Shown one piece after another: positions 1 through 7,616 of a stretch of 12,388 bases of DNA. A model generated the notes under the pieces. That model was given only the letters and a program-made list of their open reading frames with translations, ran no database searches and was not told the origin of the DNA. Both the position numbers and the translations under genes were made by a program. This stretch comes from Muribaculaceae bacterium (GTDB lineage: Bacteria; Bacteroidota; Bacteroidia; Bacteroidales; Muribaculaceae), in contig VSPF01000089.1 of the NCBI GenBank assembly GCA_009775195.1, positions 1-12,388 of the forward strand, given 5' to 3'. The stretch's first letter is position 1; each line of letters opens with the position of its first letter.

Positions 1-1428
1 GCGCTGTTTCTTGCCTACGGTGGTGCGGCTTACTTTTTGTACGAGCTTTCCACGCAGAGCCTCGAGTTCGGGCGAGTGTGCGCATGAGTCGTAGATTTCG
101 CCGTCGGGGGCACGGAAAAGCCCTATTTCGCGCGGCAAGGTGTTGGCACTCCTAAATTGCATCGTGGGCACGTCGGCGGCATATTGCCAGTTGCTCATCC
201 AGCCTATTGCCACGCGGCGGTTATCGGGAGCGTCGCTCCAGGTCACGGTCGCATAGTGGTCTTTGCCATAGTCGAGCCACTTGGTAGCGACCTTGCCGTC
301 TTTGTCGGTGTCGGCATTGAATGTCTTGCCGTCGAAATCACCGACAAAATATTGTGTGCCGCTGCCGCCGAAGGGGCCGTCGGGGTTGATGTTGCACAGC
401 AGCACCCATTTGGTCTCGTCTGTACCCTCGACGGGTAGCTCGAACATGTCGGGGCACTCCCATACGCCGCCCTGGGCTCCGAGCCCCTTGCCGAAGCTGC
501 TTTGCAGTTGCCAGTCCTTCATGTCGGGCGATGTAAAAAACAGCATCTCGTGGTCGAGGGCATGGGCCAGGACAAGGTTCCACTCGCCGGTATGGTCGTT
601 CCAAAACACTTTGGGGTCGCGAGCCTCACTCTCGAGAGTCACTATGGGGTTGCCGGGATAGATGGCGAAAGTGGCCCCGCCGTCGTTGCTCGAGGCGAGA
701 CTCTGCATCTGGCTCGTGCCGGCCGAGGTATACATGGCTACCACGGCATCCTTGCCAAATCCGGCGGTGTTTTCGCTGTCGACAGCGCAACTGCCGCTGA
801 ACACCGAACCGAGGCCGTTGGGCTTGATTGCCAAAGGCAAGTGCTGCCAGTGTACAAGGTCGGTCGATACCGAGTGGCCCCAGGTCATGTTCTGCCATTT
901 CGAACCATAAGGGTTATATTGATAGTAGAGATGCCATTTCCCGTCTTTATAGAACATTCCGTTGGGGTCGTTCATCCAGCCATAGAGCGGCGTGTGGTGG
1001 AAAGCCGGGCGATATTTCTCGCGGTTTGCAGTGTCAAAAGTATCGGTCAGACATATCCCCTTCCAGCAGGCATCGTCCTTGGCCTCGCGCACCGAGCCAC
1101 GGCTTTGAGGTATTACCACGTCGAATATCACCTCGTGTCCCTGATATGGCGTCAGGTCGAATGGTACGGTATAGTCAGTCTTCGACTTGGCAAGACGCAC
1201 ATATATTGTCTCAGCGATGTTTCCGTCGACAAGCACGTTGATTTTGGCATCGTCCGACGACTCTTGAACCGGCAGCAACACATACTTACTGTCGCCTGTT
1301 ATTTTAACAAGGGTATTGTTTACTCCGAGATACCTTATATCCACGCCGTCTGCTGCAGAAGCGACCTGGGCCATTGAAAAAGCCCCGAGCATTGCCATGC
1401 TCACAAATCGCTGTGTTATTTTTTTCAT
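1..1428 (-). CDS. Secreted GH32 fructanase (fructan beta-fructosidase type), C-terminus cut by window edge
   Basis: The enzyme hydrolyses beta-fructosyl bonds in inulin, levan, fructo-oligosaccharides or sucrose by the retaining GH32 mechanism. The 476 codons in the window are open. Residues 1-25 form a type I signal peptide ending ASA (no lipobox cysteine), so a periplasmic location is inferred. Residues about 27-142 form an extra N-terminal domain of the kind seen on Bacteroidales GH32 proteins. The five-bladed propeller follows, with all three catalytic motifs: WMNDPNG at 151-157 (nucleophile D154), RDP at 270-272 (transition-state D271) and ECPD at 324-327 (acid/base E324). FSGS at 210-213 is also typical. 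The end of the protein, including most or all of the C-terminal beta-sandwich, lies outside the window. The start at 1428 gives a canonical MKK signal peptide; an in-frame ATG at 1440 is the alternative. It is divergent from the fructan regulator, which supports a fructan substrate. Exo versus endo action and linkage preference cannot be read here. Confidence 0.95.
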   Translation of the reverse strand, partial: MKKITQRFVSMAMLGAFSMAQVASAADGVDIRYLGVNNTLVKITGDSKYVLLPVQESSDDAKINVLVDGNIAETIYVRLAKSKTDYTVPFDLTPYQGHEVIFDVVIPQSRGSVREAKDDACWKGICLTDTFDTANREKYRPAFHHTPLYGWMNDPNGMFYKDGKWHLYYQYNPYGSKWQNMTWGHSVSTDLVHWQHLPLAIKPNGLGSVFSGSCAVDSENTAGFGKDAVVAMYTSAGTSQMQSLASSNDGGATFAIYPGNPIVTLESEARDPKVFWNDHTGEWNLVLAHALDHEMLFFTSPDMKDWQLQSSFGKGLGAQGGVWECPDMFELPVEGTDETKWVLLCNINPDGPFGGSGTQYFVGDFDGKTFNADTDKDGKVATKWLDYGKDHYATVTWSDAPDNRRVAIGWMSNWQYAADVPTMQFRSANTLPREIGLFRAPDGEIYDSCAHSPELEALRGKLVQKVSRTTVGKKQR

Positions 1429-1459
1429 GTCTTCAATCATAATATTAGTTTCGGTAATG

Positions 1460-1467
1460 CAAAACTA
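1460..1467 (-). promoter_or_regulatory. Candidate -7 box of the GH32 promoter
   Basis: The minus strand reads TAGTTTTG, matching the Bacteroidetes -7 consensus TAnnTTTG, about 32 bases before the GH32 start codon. This would give a leader of roughly 25 bases. No convincing TTTG -33 element is seen, which fits a promoter needing an activator. The shared 17-nt sequence at 1488-1504 begins 21 bases upstream of the box, where an activator would sit. It is a sequence match only. Confidence 0.5.
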
Positions 1468-1487
1468 CTACAAAGCTGAAACACAGC

Positions 1488-1504
1488 CTATAAAAAATCG
1501 TGCA
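1488..1504 (+). promoter_or_regulatory. Shared 17-nt element (copy 1), candidate operator of the hybrid two-component regulator
   Basis: CTATAAAAAATCGTGCA occurs here, between the divergent GH32 and regulator genes, and again without mismatch at 4424-4440 upstream of susC. A perfect 17-nt match found only in the two non-coding regions expected to be co-regulated is best explained as a protein binding site, most likely for the AraC-type output domain of the regulator encoded at 1605. The role is inferred; the identity of the two copies is directly seen. Confidence 0.55.
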
Positions 1505-1508
1505 TAGT

Positions 1509-1542
1509 ATATCAAAAATGTTGTATTGCTCATTTTTTGATA
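1509..1542. promoter_or_regulatory. Second shared element with an inverted partial copy in the GH32/regulator gap
   Basis: TATCAAAAAT at 1510-1519 continues to 1527 and matches 15 of 18 positions at 4404-4421 upstream of susC. Read on the minus strand, 1525-1509 (TACAACATTTTTGATAT) matches 4463-4479 at 15 of 17 positions. A partial inverted copy, TATCAAAAAATG on the minus strand, lies at 1542-1531, so this gap contains an imperfect inverted repeat with arms 1510-1520 and 1531-1542. It may be part of the operator for the fructan regulator or a site governing regulator expression. Confidence 0.4.
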
Positions 1543-1573
1543 CCTAACGCACTTTTTTTCATAGGATTTTGAC

Positions 1574-1581
1574 TAACTTTG
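1574..1581 (+). promoter_or_regulatory. Candidate -7 box for the hybrid two-component regulator
   Basis: TAACTTTG matches TAnnTTTG and lies 23 bases before the ATG at 1605. It also decides the start: an in-frame ATG at 1569 lies upstream of this box and would not be on a transcript starting from it, while 1605 is downstream and begins a proper signal sequence. No clear TTTG -33 element is seen at the usual distance. Confidence 0.5.
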
Positions 1582-1604
1582 CGCAAGCTCTGCAAATCGA
1601 TACT

Positions 1605-4340
1605 ATGAAAAGAATATTGTCATGTGTGCTTTTGTCGGCTCTATTGCTTACTTTCTTTGGGTGTACAAAAGACAAAGTTTATAAAATAGGTGTTTCGCAA
1701 TGCAGCCAGGACGACTGGCGCACCAAGATGAACGACGAGATAAATCGTGAAATCATGTTTCACGAAGATGCCGTCGTAGAAATTCGTTCGGCCGACGACA
1801 ACAACGGCAAGCAAATCGAAGATATAAAGTATTTTGCCGAAAACGGTTTTGACATCCTCATAGTCTCGCCCAACGAGGCAGCAGCACTGACACCGATTAT
1901 AACCAATGTGTATGAAAGCGGCATGCCGGTGGTGATTTTCGATAGAAATATCAACGGCGAAGCCTACACCGCCCGAATAGGTGTGAACGATGTAGGCCTG
2001 GGCAAGTCGGCGGCCCACTACGCCAGGCATATTCTCGGCGAGGGGGCCAAGGCAATCGAGATTTATGGATTGAGGGGCTCCACGCCTGCCGAAGGTCGCC
2101 ACGAAGGATTTGCAGCCGAGTTCGTGGGCGGTGGCGGCAAACTCTTAGCATCAGAGGCCGGAAACTGGAATCAGGACGAGGCTATGGCCATAACTGATTC
2201 GCTGCTGAAGATTTACCCCGATGTCGACCTGATATATGCCCACAACGACCGCATGGCAATCGGCGCATCACAGGTCGCCCGTCGTCACGGACGCGCCGAT
2301 ATAAAAATCATAGGTATTGATGCCGCCCCCGAAATTGGCATACAGGCCGTAGCCGACAGCGTGATTGATGCCACATTCCTCTACCCTACCGAGGGCCACA
2401 GGCTCATTCGGACTGCCCTTGCTATCCTGAAAGGCGAGCCCTACAATCGCGAGACAATACTGCCGACATCATCGGCCGTCGACTTGACCAATGCCGACAT
2501 ACTTCTCCTCCAGAACGAGACCTTGAAAGAAGAAACCGGCAAGATGAAGATACTGAAGGCGCGTATTGATGATTACTGGGCCCGTCATTCGTCGCAGACA
2601 TCGCTGTTCTATGCCAGCGTGGCTATTATCATACTGCTCTTCGGCGTGGCCTTCCTCTTGCTCAGGGCATACTGGCAGCACAGCAGGCATCAGAAAGAAC
2701 TCATGGCGCAGAACAAGCTGCTCGAGGAGGAACGCGACAAACAGAAGCAGCTCAACGAGCAGCTCAATGACGCCACCCAGTCTAAGCTGATGTTCTTTAC
2801 AAACGTGTCGCATGATTTGCGCACCCCGCTGACGCTTATAGCCGAGCCGGTGACCCAGCTTGCAGCAGCCAACAACCTTACGCCACAGCAGCATACACTG
2901 ATAAGGATAGCTGATAAAAATGTGAGGATATTGCAACGCCTTATCAACCAAATACTTGATTTTCGCAAGTACGAAAACGGCAAGCTAAACCTCAGATTGG
3001 CCGAGATAGACTTCGACAAGGCCGTCAACGACTGGATGGAGTCGTTCTATGCCATAGCGCGAAAGCGCGATATAAAGCTGACCCTGTCGTCGCCCAACGC
3101 CGGAACCACCCTGCCTATTGCTCTTGACTCTGAGAAAATCGAGCGAGTGTTTTTCAACCTGCTCTCTAACGCCTTTAAATATACGCCCGACAATGGTTCG
3201 ATAGCGGTGTCGTATAGCTGCGATGGAAACATGCTCACCTTCAAGGTGGCCGACACCGGCGAAGGCATAAGCGAACGCGACCTCGGCAATATATTCGACC
3301 GCTTCTACCAGGTTGACCGCATACACCCCAAGGGGTCGGGCATCGGCCTGTCGCTGGCAAAGGCGTTCGTGGAGTTGCACGGTGGCACAATCTCGGTTGA
3401 GAGCGCCTTGAACAAAGGCTCGGTCTTCACCGTCACGTTGCCCGTGACGCATGTGGCCGACTCCACGGCCGATGCCTCTAAATATATTGACAACCAGGTA
3501 GTGACTGCCGAACTCGATGCCATTGCGACCAATATCACAGTCGATGCCGACAAGCCGATTGTACTGATAATCGACGACAACGAGGATATACGCAAGCTCG
3601 TGGGCGAACTGCTCAACGACCAATACAACATCATCACCGCGCCAAATGGCAAAGACGGCGTGATGATGGCGGCGCGCTATGTTCCCGACCTCATAATATG
3701 CGACGTGATGATGCCCGTTATGGACGGCCTCGAGTGCTGCCGGCGCATCAAGGGCGAGATTTCGACATCGCACATACCTGTGCTGATGCTCACGGCGTGC
3801 TCTATGGACGAGCAGAGGGTGCAGGGATACGACAGCGGTGCCGACGGGTATCTGTCGAAGCCATTCAACAGCGCCGTGCTCAAGGCCAGGTGCAGCAGCC
3901 TTATCGCCAACCGCAAACGTATAAAAGAGTTGTGGCAGTCGTCGGCAAGCCCACTTACTATAAAGGGCGACGAAGGTGCTGCGGCAAAGAAGCCTCTTGC
4001 TCCCGGCGATATCGACAACGATTTCTATAACCGCTTCCTCGAAATATTCAAGGCCGAGATGGGTAACTCCGACCTCAATGTAGACAAGATAGCCTCGATG
4101 ATGGGCCTGGAGCGGTCGCAGTTCTACCGCAAAATCAAGGCTCTCACCAACTATGCCCCGGTAGAGCTGATGCGCCGCCTGCGGCTGCAGCACGGGCGCA
4201 CATTGCTCACCACCACGGATAAGACCATAAGCGAGATTGCCTACGAGACAGGCTTCTCCACGCCGGCATATTTTACCAAATGCTACCGCGACGCCTACGG
4301 CGAGACCCCGACCGAAGTGCGTGGCAAGCTCGTGAAATGA
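1605..4340 (+). CDS. Hybrid two-component regulator with periplasmic sugar-binding sensor (BT1754-like fructan PUL regulator)
   Basis: This 911-residue inner-membrane protein fuses sensor, kinase, receiver and DNA-binding output. A signal/anchor segment (1-20, ending FFGC) precedes a type I periplasmic-binding-protein fold at about 26-310, with sugar-pocket-type motifs FDRN (D113), HNDR (213-216) and GID (237-239). A single membrane helix lies at about 335-354, then a signalling coiled coil at 358-400. The HisKA domain carries H403 in SHDLRTP. The ATPase domain has N518/N522, DTGEG (D550) and the GSGIGLS box (from G577). The receiver has D657/D658, phospho-acceptor D700, T730 and K752. Two AraC-type helix-turn-helix motifs occupy about 805-911. 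Most PUL hybrid sensors use beta-propeller repeats and are longer; this compact form matches the fructose-binding regulator BT1754. Beside GH32 and susCD, fructose or a close relative is the likely signal. All catalytic residues appear intact. Confidence 0.94.
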   Translation: MKRILSCVLLSALLLTFFGCTKDKVYKIGVSQCSQDDWRTKMNDEINREIMFHEDAVVEIRSADDNNGKQIEDIKYFAENGFDILIVSPNEAAALTPIITNVYESGMPVVIFDRNINGEAYTARIGVNDVGLGKSAAHYARHILGEGAKAIEIYGLRGSTPAEGRHEGFAAEFVGGGGKLLASEAGNWNQDEAMAITDSLLKIYPDVDLIYAHNDRMAIGASQVARRHGRADIKIIGIDAAPEIGIQAVADSVIDATFLYPTEGHRLIRTALAILKGEPYNRETILPTSSAVDLTNADILLLQNETLKEETGKMKILKARIDDYWARHSSQTSLFYASVAIIILLFGVAFLLLRAYWQHSRHQKELMAQNKLLEEERDKQKQLNEQLNDATQSKLMFFTNVSHDLRTPLTLIAEPVTQLAAANNLTPQQHTLIRIADKNVRILQRLINQILDFRKYENGKLNLRLAEIDFDKAVNDWMESFYAIARKRDIKLTLSSPNAGTTLPIALDSEKIERVFFNLLSNAFKYTPDNGSIAVSYSCDGNMLTFKVADTGEGISERDLGNIFDRFYQVDRIHPKGSGIGLSLAKAFVELHGGTISVESALNKGSVFTVTLPVTHVADSTADASKYIDNQVVTAELDAIATNITVDADKPIVLIIDDNEDIRKLVGELLNDQYNIITAPNGKDGVMMAARYVPDLIICDVMMPVMDGLECCRRIKGEISTSHIPVLMLTACSMDEQRVQGYDSGADGYLSKPFNSAVLKARCSSLIANRKRIKELWQSSASPLTIKGDEGAAAKKPLAPGDIDNDFYNRFLEIFKAEMGNSDLNVDKIASMMGLERSQFYRKIKALTNYAPVELMRRLRLQHGRTLLTTTDKTISEIAYETGFSTPAYFTKCYRDAYGETPTEVRGKLVK

Positions 4341-4350
4341 TACTGATACC

Positions 4351-4394
4351 ACGCACCGCTCATGGCAATTCCACCGGCGGTGCGTTTTTGTTTT
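4351..4394 (+). terminator. Intrinsic terminator after the hybrid regulator
   Basis: ACGCACCGC at 4351-4359 pairs perfectly with GCGGTGCGT at 4377-4385, a 9-bp GC-rich stem with a 17-nt loop, followed by a T-rich tract to 4394. It begins 11 bases after the regulator stop codon, so the regulator and susC are separate transcription units. Confidence 0.8.
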
Positions 4395-4403
4395 ACCTGC
4401 TAC

Positions 4404-4440
4404 TATCAAAAATAATGCATTATCTATAAAAAATCGTGCA
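4404..4440 (+). promoter_or_regulatory. Paired shared elements upstream of susC (candidate operator)
   Basis: Positions 4404-4421 match 15 of 18 bases with 1510-1527. Two bases later, 4424-4440 is the perfect second copy of CTATAAAAAATCGTGCA found at 1488-1504. In the GH32/regulator gap the same two elements are adjacent in the opposite order and both on the plus strand. The arrangement upstream of susC places them about 60-100 bases before the -7 box. A binding site for the AraC-type output domain is the best explanation. Confidence 0.55.
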
Positions 4441-4462
4441 AAGCCTGAAAATTGATAGCCCT

Positions 4463-4479
4463 TACAACATTCTTTATAT
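4463..4479 (+). promoter_or_regulatory. Promoter-proximal copy of the second shared element
   Basis: TACAACATTCTTTATAT matches, at 15 of 17 positions, the minus-strand sequence 1525-1509 in the GH32/regulator gap. It runs in the same direction relative to transcription in both places (susC on plus, GH32 on minus). It ends 22 bases before the susC -7 box, so a bound activator could contact RNA polymerase. The role is inferred from position and recurrence. Confidence 0.4.
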
Positions 4480-4500
4480 CCTATACCTCAAGTGATAAGC

Positions 4501-4508
4501 TAATTTTG
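4501..4508 (+). promoter_or_regulatory. Candidate -7 box of the susCD promoter
   Basis: TAATTTTG matches TAnnTTTG and sits 33 bases before the susC ATG at 4542. An in-frame upstream ATG at 4452 lies before this box, and its extra 30 residues would mask the signal peptide, so 4542 is the better start. No TTTG -33 element is obvious, as expected for an activator-dependent PUL promoter. Confidence 0.55.
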
Positions 4509-4541
4509 CGTCAGAAAAAATTAACCAAAAACTTTAATCAC

Positions 4542-7500
4542 ATGAAAAAAACAATTCTCAGTGCGATATTGCTGCTTATCATGGCAATCGTAGCACAGGC
4601 ACAAAACATCACTGTGCATGGGACTGTGCTGTCAAAGACCGACAGCGAGCCACTGATAGGCGCATCGGTGGTTTGCGAGGCCAACAAGGCTGCTACTACC
4701 ACCGACATTGATGGCAATTTTACAATGTCGGTACCTGACGGGGCTAAACTCAAAATAACATATGTCGGCTTTAATCCTACCGAGGTAAAGGCTACTCCCG
4801 AAATGAAAATTTATATCCAGGAAAATTCAGAGCTTCTCGACGAGGTCGTAGTCGTCGGTTACTCGTCGGAGAAAAAAGCTGATTTGACCGGTTCGGTATC
4901 GGTAGTGAAAATGAAAGATGTGGCCGATACCCCGACGGGCAATGTAGTCCAGGCCCTGCAAGGCCGCGTGGCAGGCATGAATATTACCACCGACGGCACT
5001 CCAGGCGGCCTCAGCACGGGCACTTCTATCCGTGGTGCATCTTCGTTCCGCAGCGATGCAAACGGCCCACTCTATGTGATTGACGGAGTGATGACCCGCG
5101 AAAATCCGGGCACTATTCTCAACAGCAACGACGTGGAGTCTATCCAGGTGCTTAAGGATGCCGCATCAGCATCAATCTACGGTGCCCAGGCTGCAAACGG
5201 CGTAATCATCATTACAACCAAGCGCGCCAAAAAGGGCGAGTGCCGCGTGACCTTCGACGCAACCCTCACACTCCAGACCTATCAAAGCGGCCTCAATATG
5301 ATGAATGCCGACCAGTGGGGCGAGACCTATTGGACAGCATATAAATATGCCTACGGCACCACGCCTACGTCTGAACTATACGGCAACGGGGCCACACCAA
5401 AGCTGCAACCTTATACCAACCTCAACGGCGTGGCGGTCAACCCGCAAAATACCGACTGGGAAGATGAAATCCACCGCACCGCACTCATGCAGACATACAG
5501 CATAGGATTGTCGAAAGGCAGCGAGAACGGTTCTTCGTCATTCTCGCTCAGCTATCTCGACCACGACGGCATCATAAAAGGCAGTGATTTCCAAAAGGCC
5601 AACACACGTTTCAGCTCCGACTACGGCTTTATCAACAACCGCCTGAAAGTCGGCGGCAACCTTACCTTGAACTGGTGGCGCCAGCACAACGCCCCCGGCG
5701 GCATAGAGGAAAACGCTATAAAGATGCACCCGGCCCGCACGGTCTACGACGCCGAGGGCAACTACAACGACCAGGTGGCATTCGGCCTCAACGATACGCC
5801 CAACCTCGTAAGACTGATTAACGAGGAAGCCGCCAACAAGCATGAATACTGGCGTGTGTTCGGCAATGCCTACCTGTCGGTCGAGCCCGTTAAAAACCTT
5901 ATCGTCAAAACCAACTTCGGCCTCAACTACCACAATGGTTCCGACAAGAACTTCACCCCGGCCAACCTGCGCGACAAGACAAACAACCTCTATCAATATT
6001 CGAGCAAGACTGTCGACTGGGTGTGGACCAATACAGCCCAATACAATATCGACCTGGGCAAAAACTCACTGATGGCCCTTATCGGTATCGAAGCAAAGCG
6101 CAACCACTTCGAAGACATGTTCGGCGAAGGCAAGGGTCTTGAAATTGAAGACCCCAACTACCTATACCTCGGCAACGTGACTTCTAACAAGAACACAGGC
6201 TCGGGCGCTTCGAACTACTCGATGTTCTCGGTCTTTGGCAAAGTCAACTATTCGTGGGACAACAAATATCTCGCCTCGCTCACCATCCGTCGCGATGCCT
6301 CGTCGCGCCTCTCCGACAGTCATAACTACGACTGGTTCCCATCGGTATCGCTGGGCTGGCGCATATCTCAGGAAAAATTCATGGAAGATACGCGCCACTG
6401 GCTCAACGACCTCAAAATACGTGGTGCCTACGGTGTCAACGGCAACGACCTTATCGCCAACGACGCTTTCTATGCCAAATACTCTATGGACCTCGACCGT
6501 GCGGCATACGCACTCGGCGGCGGAAACACCCTATCGCCCGGAGCACTCCGCTACCGCACTACCAACCCCGACCTCACATGGGAAAAAACGCACCAGACAA
6601 ACGTCGGTTTCGATGCCGCGCTCCTCAGCAACCGCCTGTACTTTACATTTGACTACTTCTACAAAAAGACCAACGACATGCTCGTAGAGAAGCCCTATAT
6701 AGCCACAATCGGCGAGGGCGGCTACTGCTGGTACAATGGTGGCTCGATGGTAAATAAAGGCGTGGAAATCACTGCCGAATGGCGTCAGTCGCTATCAAAC
6801 GGTCTCAGCTACAACATCGGCCTGAACGTTACGGCAATGAAAAACAAAGTGACCGGACTGATGGAAGACATATACTACACCTGGGGTGGCGGCAACGGCA
6901 TAGACAAGACGATAGTCGGCAACGCCCTCGGTTCGTGGCTCGTGTATAAGACCGACGGCGTATTCCGCACCCAGAAAGAAGTCGATGCCTACAATGCGCA
7001 ATACAAAGTGGAGTTCGGCCGCCCCGGCATCGGCCGCGTAAGGTATGTCGATGCCAACGGCGACGGCGTAATCAACAACCGCGACCGCGAATGGGTCGGT
7101 TCTGACCTGCCCAAAGCACAGTTCGGACTCAACCTCGGTGCCAACTGGAAGGGATTTGACATGAGCCTGTTCTTCAACAGCATCATACGCGATGCGTGGA
7201 ACAACTCGAAATACTATACCGATTTCTTCCCCCTCTGGACCGGCAACCACGGCACACAGCTTCTCGATGCCGCCAATGCGTATGAAGATTATCTCCGCAC
7301 AGGTTATTATGCTTCCGACGTTCCGGCACCGACAGTCGACAACTCCAACAGCGAGAACGAGGGGTCGCAATACTACATCGAAGACGGCTCGTTCCTACGC
7401 CTCAAGACGCTCACCGTGGGCTATACCATACCTAAAAAAATCCAAGACAAACTCTTCCTTAAAAACGCCCGCATCTATTTCCAGGCGCAAAACGTATTTA

Positions 7501-7595
7501 CCATCACCAAGTATAGCGGCGCCGACCCCGAAGGTCTAGGTTATCCTTATGCCCTTCCTCGTCAATATACATTCGGTATCCAGTTCGGTTTCTAA
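4542..7595 (+). CDS. SusC-family TonB-dependent outer-membrane transporter
   Basis: This 1017-residue SusC/RagA family protein imports oligosaccharides across the outer membrane with its SusD partner, powered by TonB-ExbBD. A type I signal peptide (1-20, cleavage AQA/Q) is followed by the carboxypeptidase-regulatory-like domain (about 22-96, HGTVLSKTDSEPLIGASV). Next come the TonB-box region (L99-DEVVVVGY) and a plug with typical phrases such as VIDGV, VESIQVLKDAASASIYG and ANGVIIITTK. The remainder is the barrel, ending in the aromatic terminus QFGF. Length and order are normal for the family and no frame disruption is seen. It is separated from the upstream regulator by a terminator and has its own promoter; susD starts 21 bases after the stop. 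A fructan or fructo-oligosaccharide cargo is inferred from the GH32 and BT1754-like neighbours, not from the transporter itself. Confidence 0.95.
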   Translation: MKKTILSAILLLIMAIVAQAQNITVHGTVLSKTDSEPLIGASVVCEANKAATTTDIDGNFTMSVPDGAKLKITYVGFNPTEVKATPEMKIYIQENSELLDEVVVVGYSSEKKADLTGSVSVVKMKDVADTPTGNVVQALQGRVAGMNITTDGTPGGLSTGTSIRGASSFRSDANGPLYVIDGVMTRENPGTILNSNDVESIQVLKDAASASIYGAQAANGVIIITTKRAKKGECRVTFDATLTLQTYQSGLNMMNADQWGETYWTAYKYAYGTTPTSELYGNGATPKLQPYTNLNGVAVNPQNTDWEDEIHRTALMQTYSIGLSKGSENGSSSFSLSYLDHDGIIKGSDFQKANTRFSSDYGFINNRLKVGGNLTLNWWRQHNAPGGIEENAIKMHPARTVYDAEGNYNDQVAFGLNDTPNLVRLINEEAANKHEYWRVFGNAYLSVEPVKNLIVKTNFGLNYHNGSDKNFTPANLRDKTNNLYQYSSKTVDWVWTNTAQYNIDLGKNSLMALIGIEAKRNHFEDMFGEGKGLEIEDPNYLYLGNVTSNKNTGSGASNYSMFSVFGKVNYSWDNKYLASLTIRRDASSRLSDSHNYDWFPSVSLGWRISQEKFMEDTRHWLNDLKIRGAYGVNGNDLIANDAFYAKYSMDLDRAAYALGGGNTLSPGALRYRTTNPDLTWEKTHQTNVGFDAALLSNRLYFTFDYFYKKTNDMLVEKPYIATIGEGGYCWYNGGSMVNKGVEITAEWRQSLSNGLSYNIGLNVTAMKNKVTGLMEDIYYTWGGGNGIDKTIVGNALGSWLVYKTDGVFRTQKEVDAYNAQYKVEFGRPGIGRVRYVDANGDGVINNRDREWVGSDLPKAQFGLNLGANWKGFDMSLFFNSIIRDAWNNSKYYTDFFPLWTGNHGTQLLDAANAYEDYLRTGYYASDVPAPTVDNSNSENEGSQYYIEDGSFLRLKTLTVGYTIPKKIQDKLFLKNARIYFQAQNVFTITKYSGADPEGLGYPYALPRQYTFGIQFGF

Positions 7596-7616
7596 CTCTT
7601 TAAATTGACATATCAG

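Noticed and set aside
502..1377. Long open frame on the plus strand opposite the GH32 gene
   Set aside because: The minus strand encodes an unbroken GH32 protein with signal peptide and catalytic motifs; the opposite frame is a by-product of GC-rich codons and shows no recognisable domain.
1510..1542. Invertible promoter (phase-variation) element in the GH32/regulator gap
   Set aside because: The inverted arms are only 11-12 bases, imperfect and 10 bases apart, too close and too short for typical Bacteroides invertible promoters, and no recombinase gene is nearby.
1569..1604. Upstream in-frame start for the hybrid regulator
   Set aside because: It precedes the candidate -7 box at 1574-1581 and adds 12 residues before a normal signal sequence.
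2985..4409. 474-codon minus-strand open frame antisense to the hybrid regulator
   Set aside because: The plus strand carries intact kinase, receiver and AraC motifs. The antisense product is a low-information His/Val/Arg-rich sequence without domains, and it would extend across the terminator at 4351-4394.
4452..4541. Upstream in-frame start for susC
   Set aside because: It would place the start before the -7 box at 4501-4508, overlap the shared regulatory element at 4463-4479 and bury the signal peptide behind 30 residues.
6795..7370. Minus-strand open frame inside susC
   Set aside because: It lies wholly within conserved SusC barrel coding sequence and has no domain or promoter of its own.
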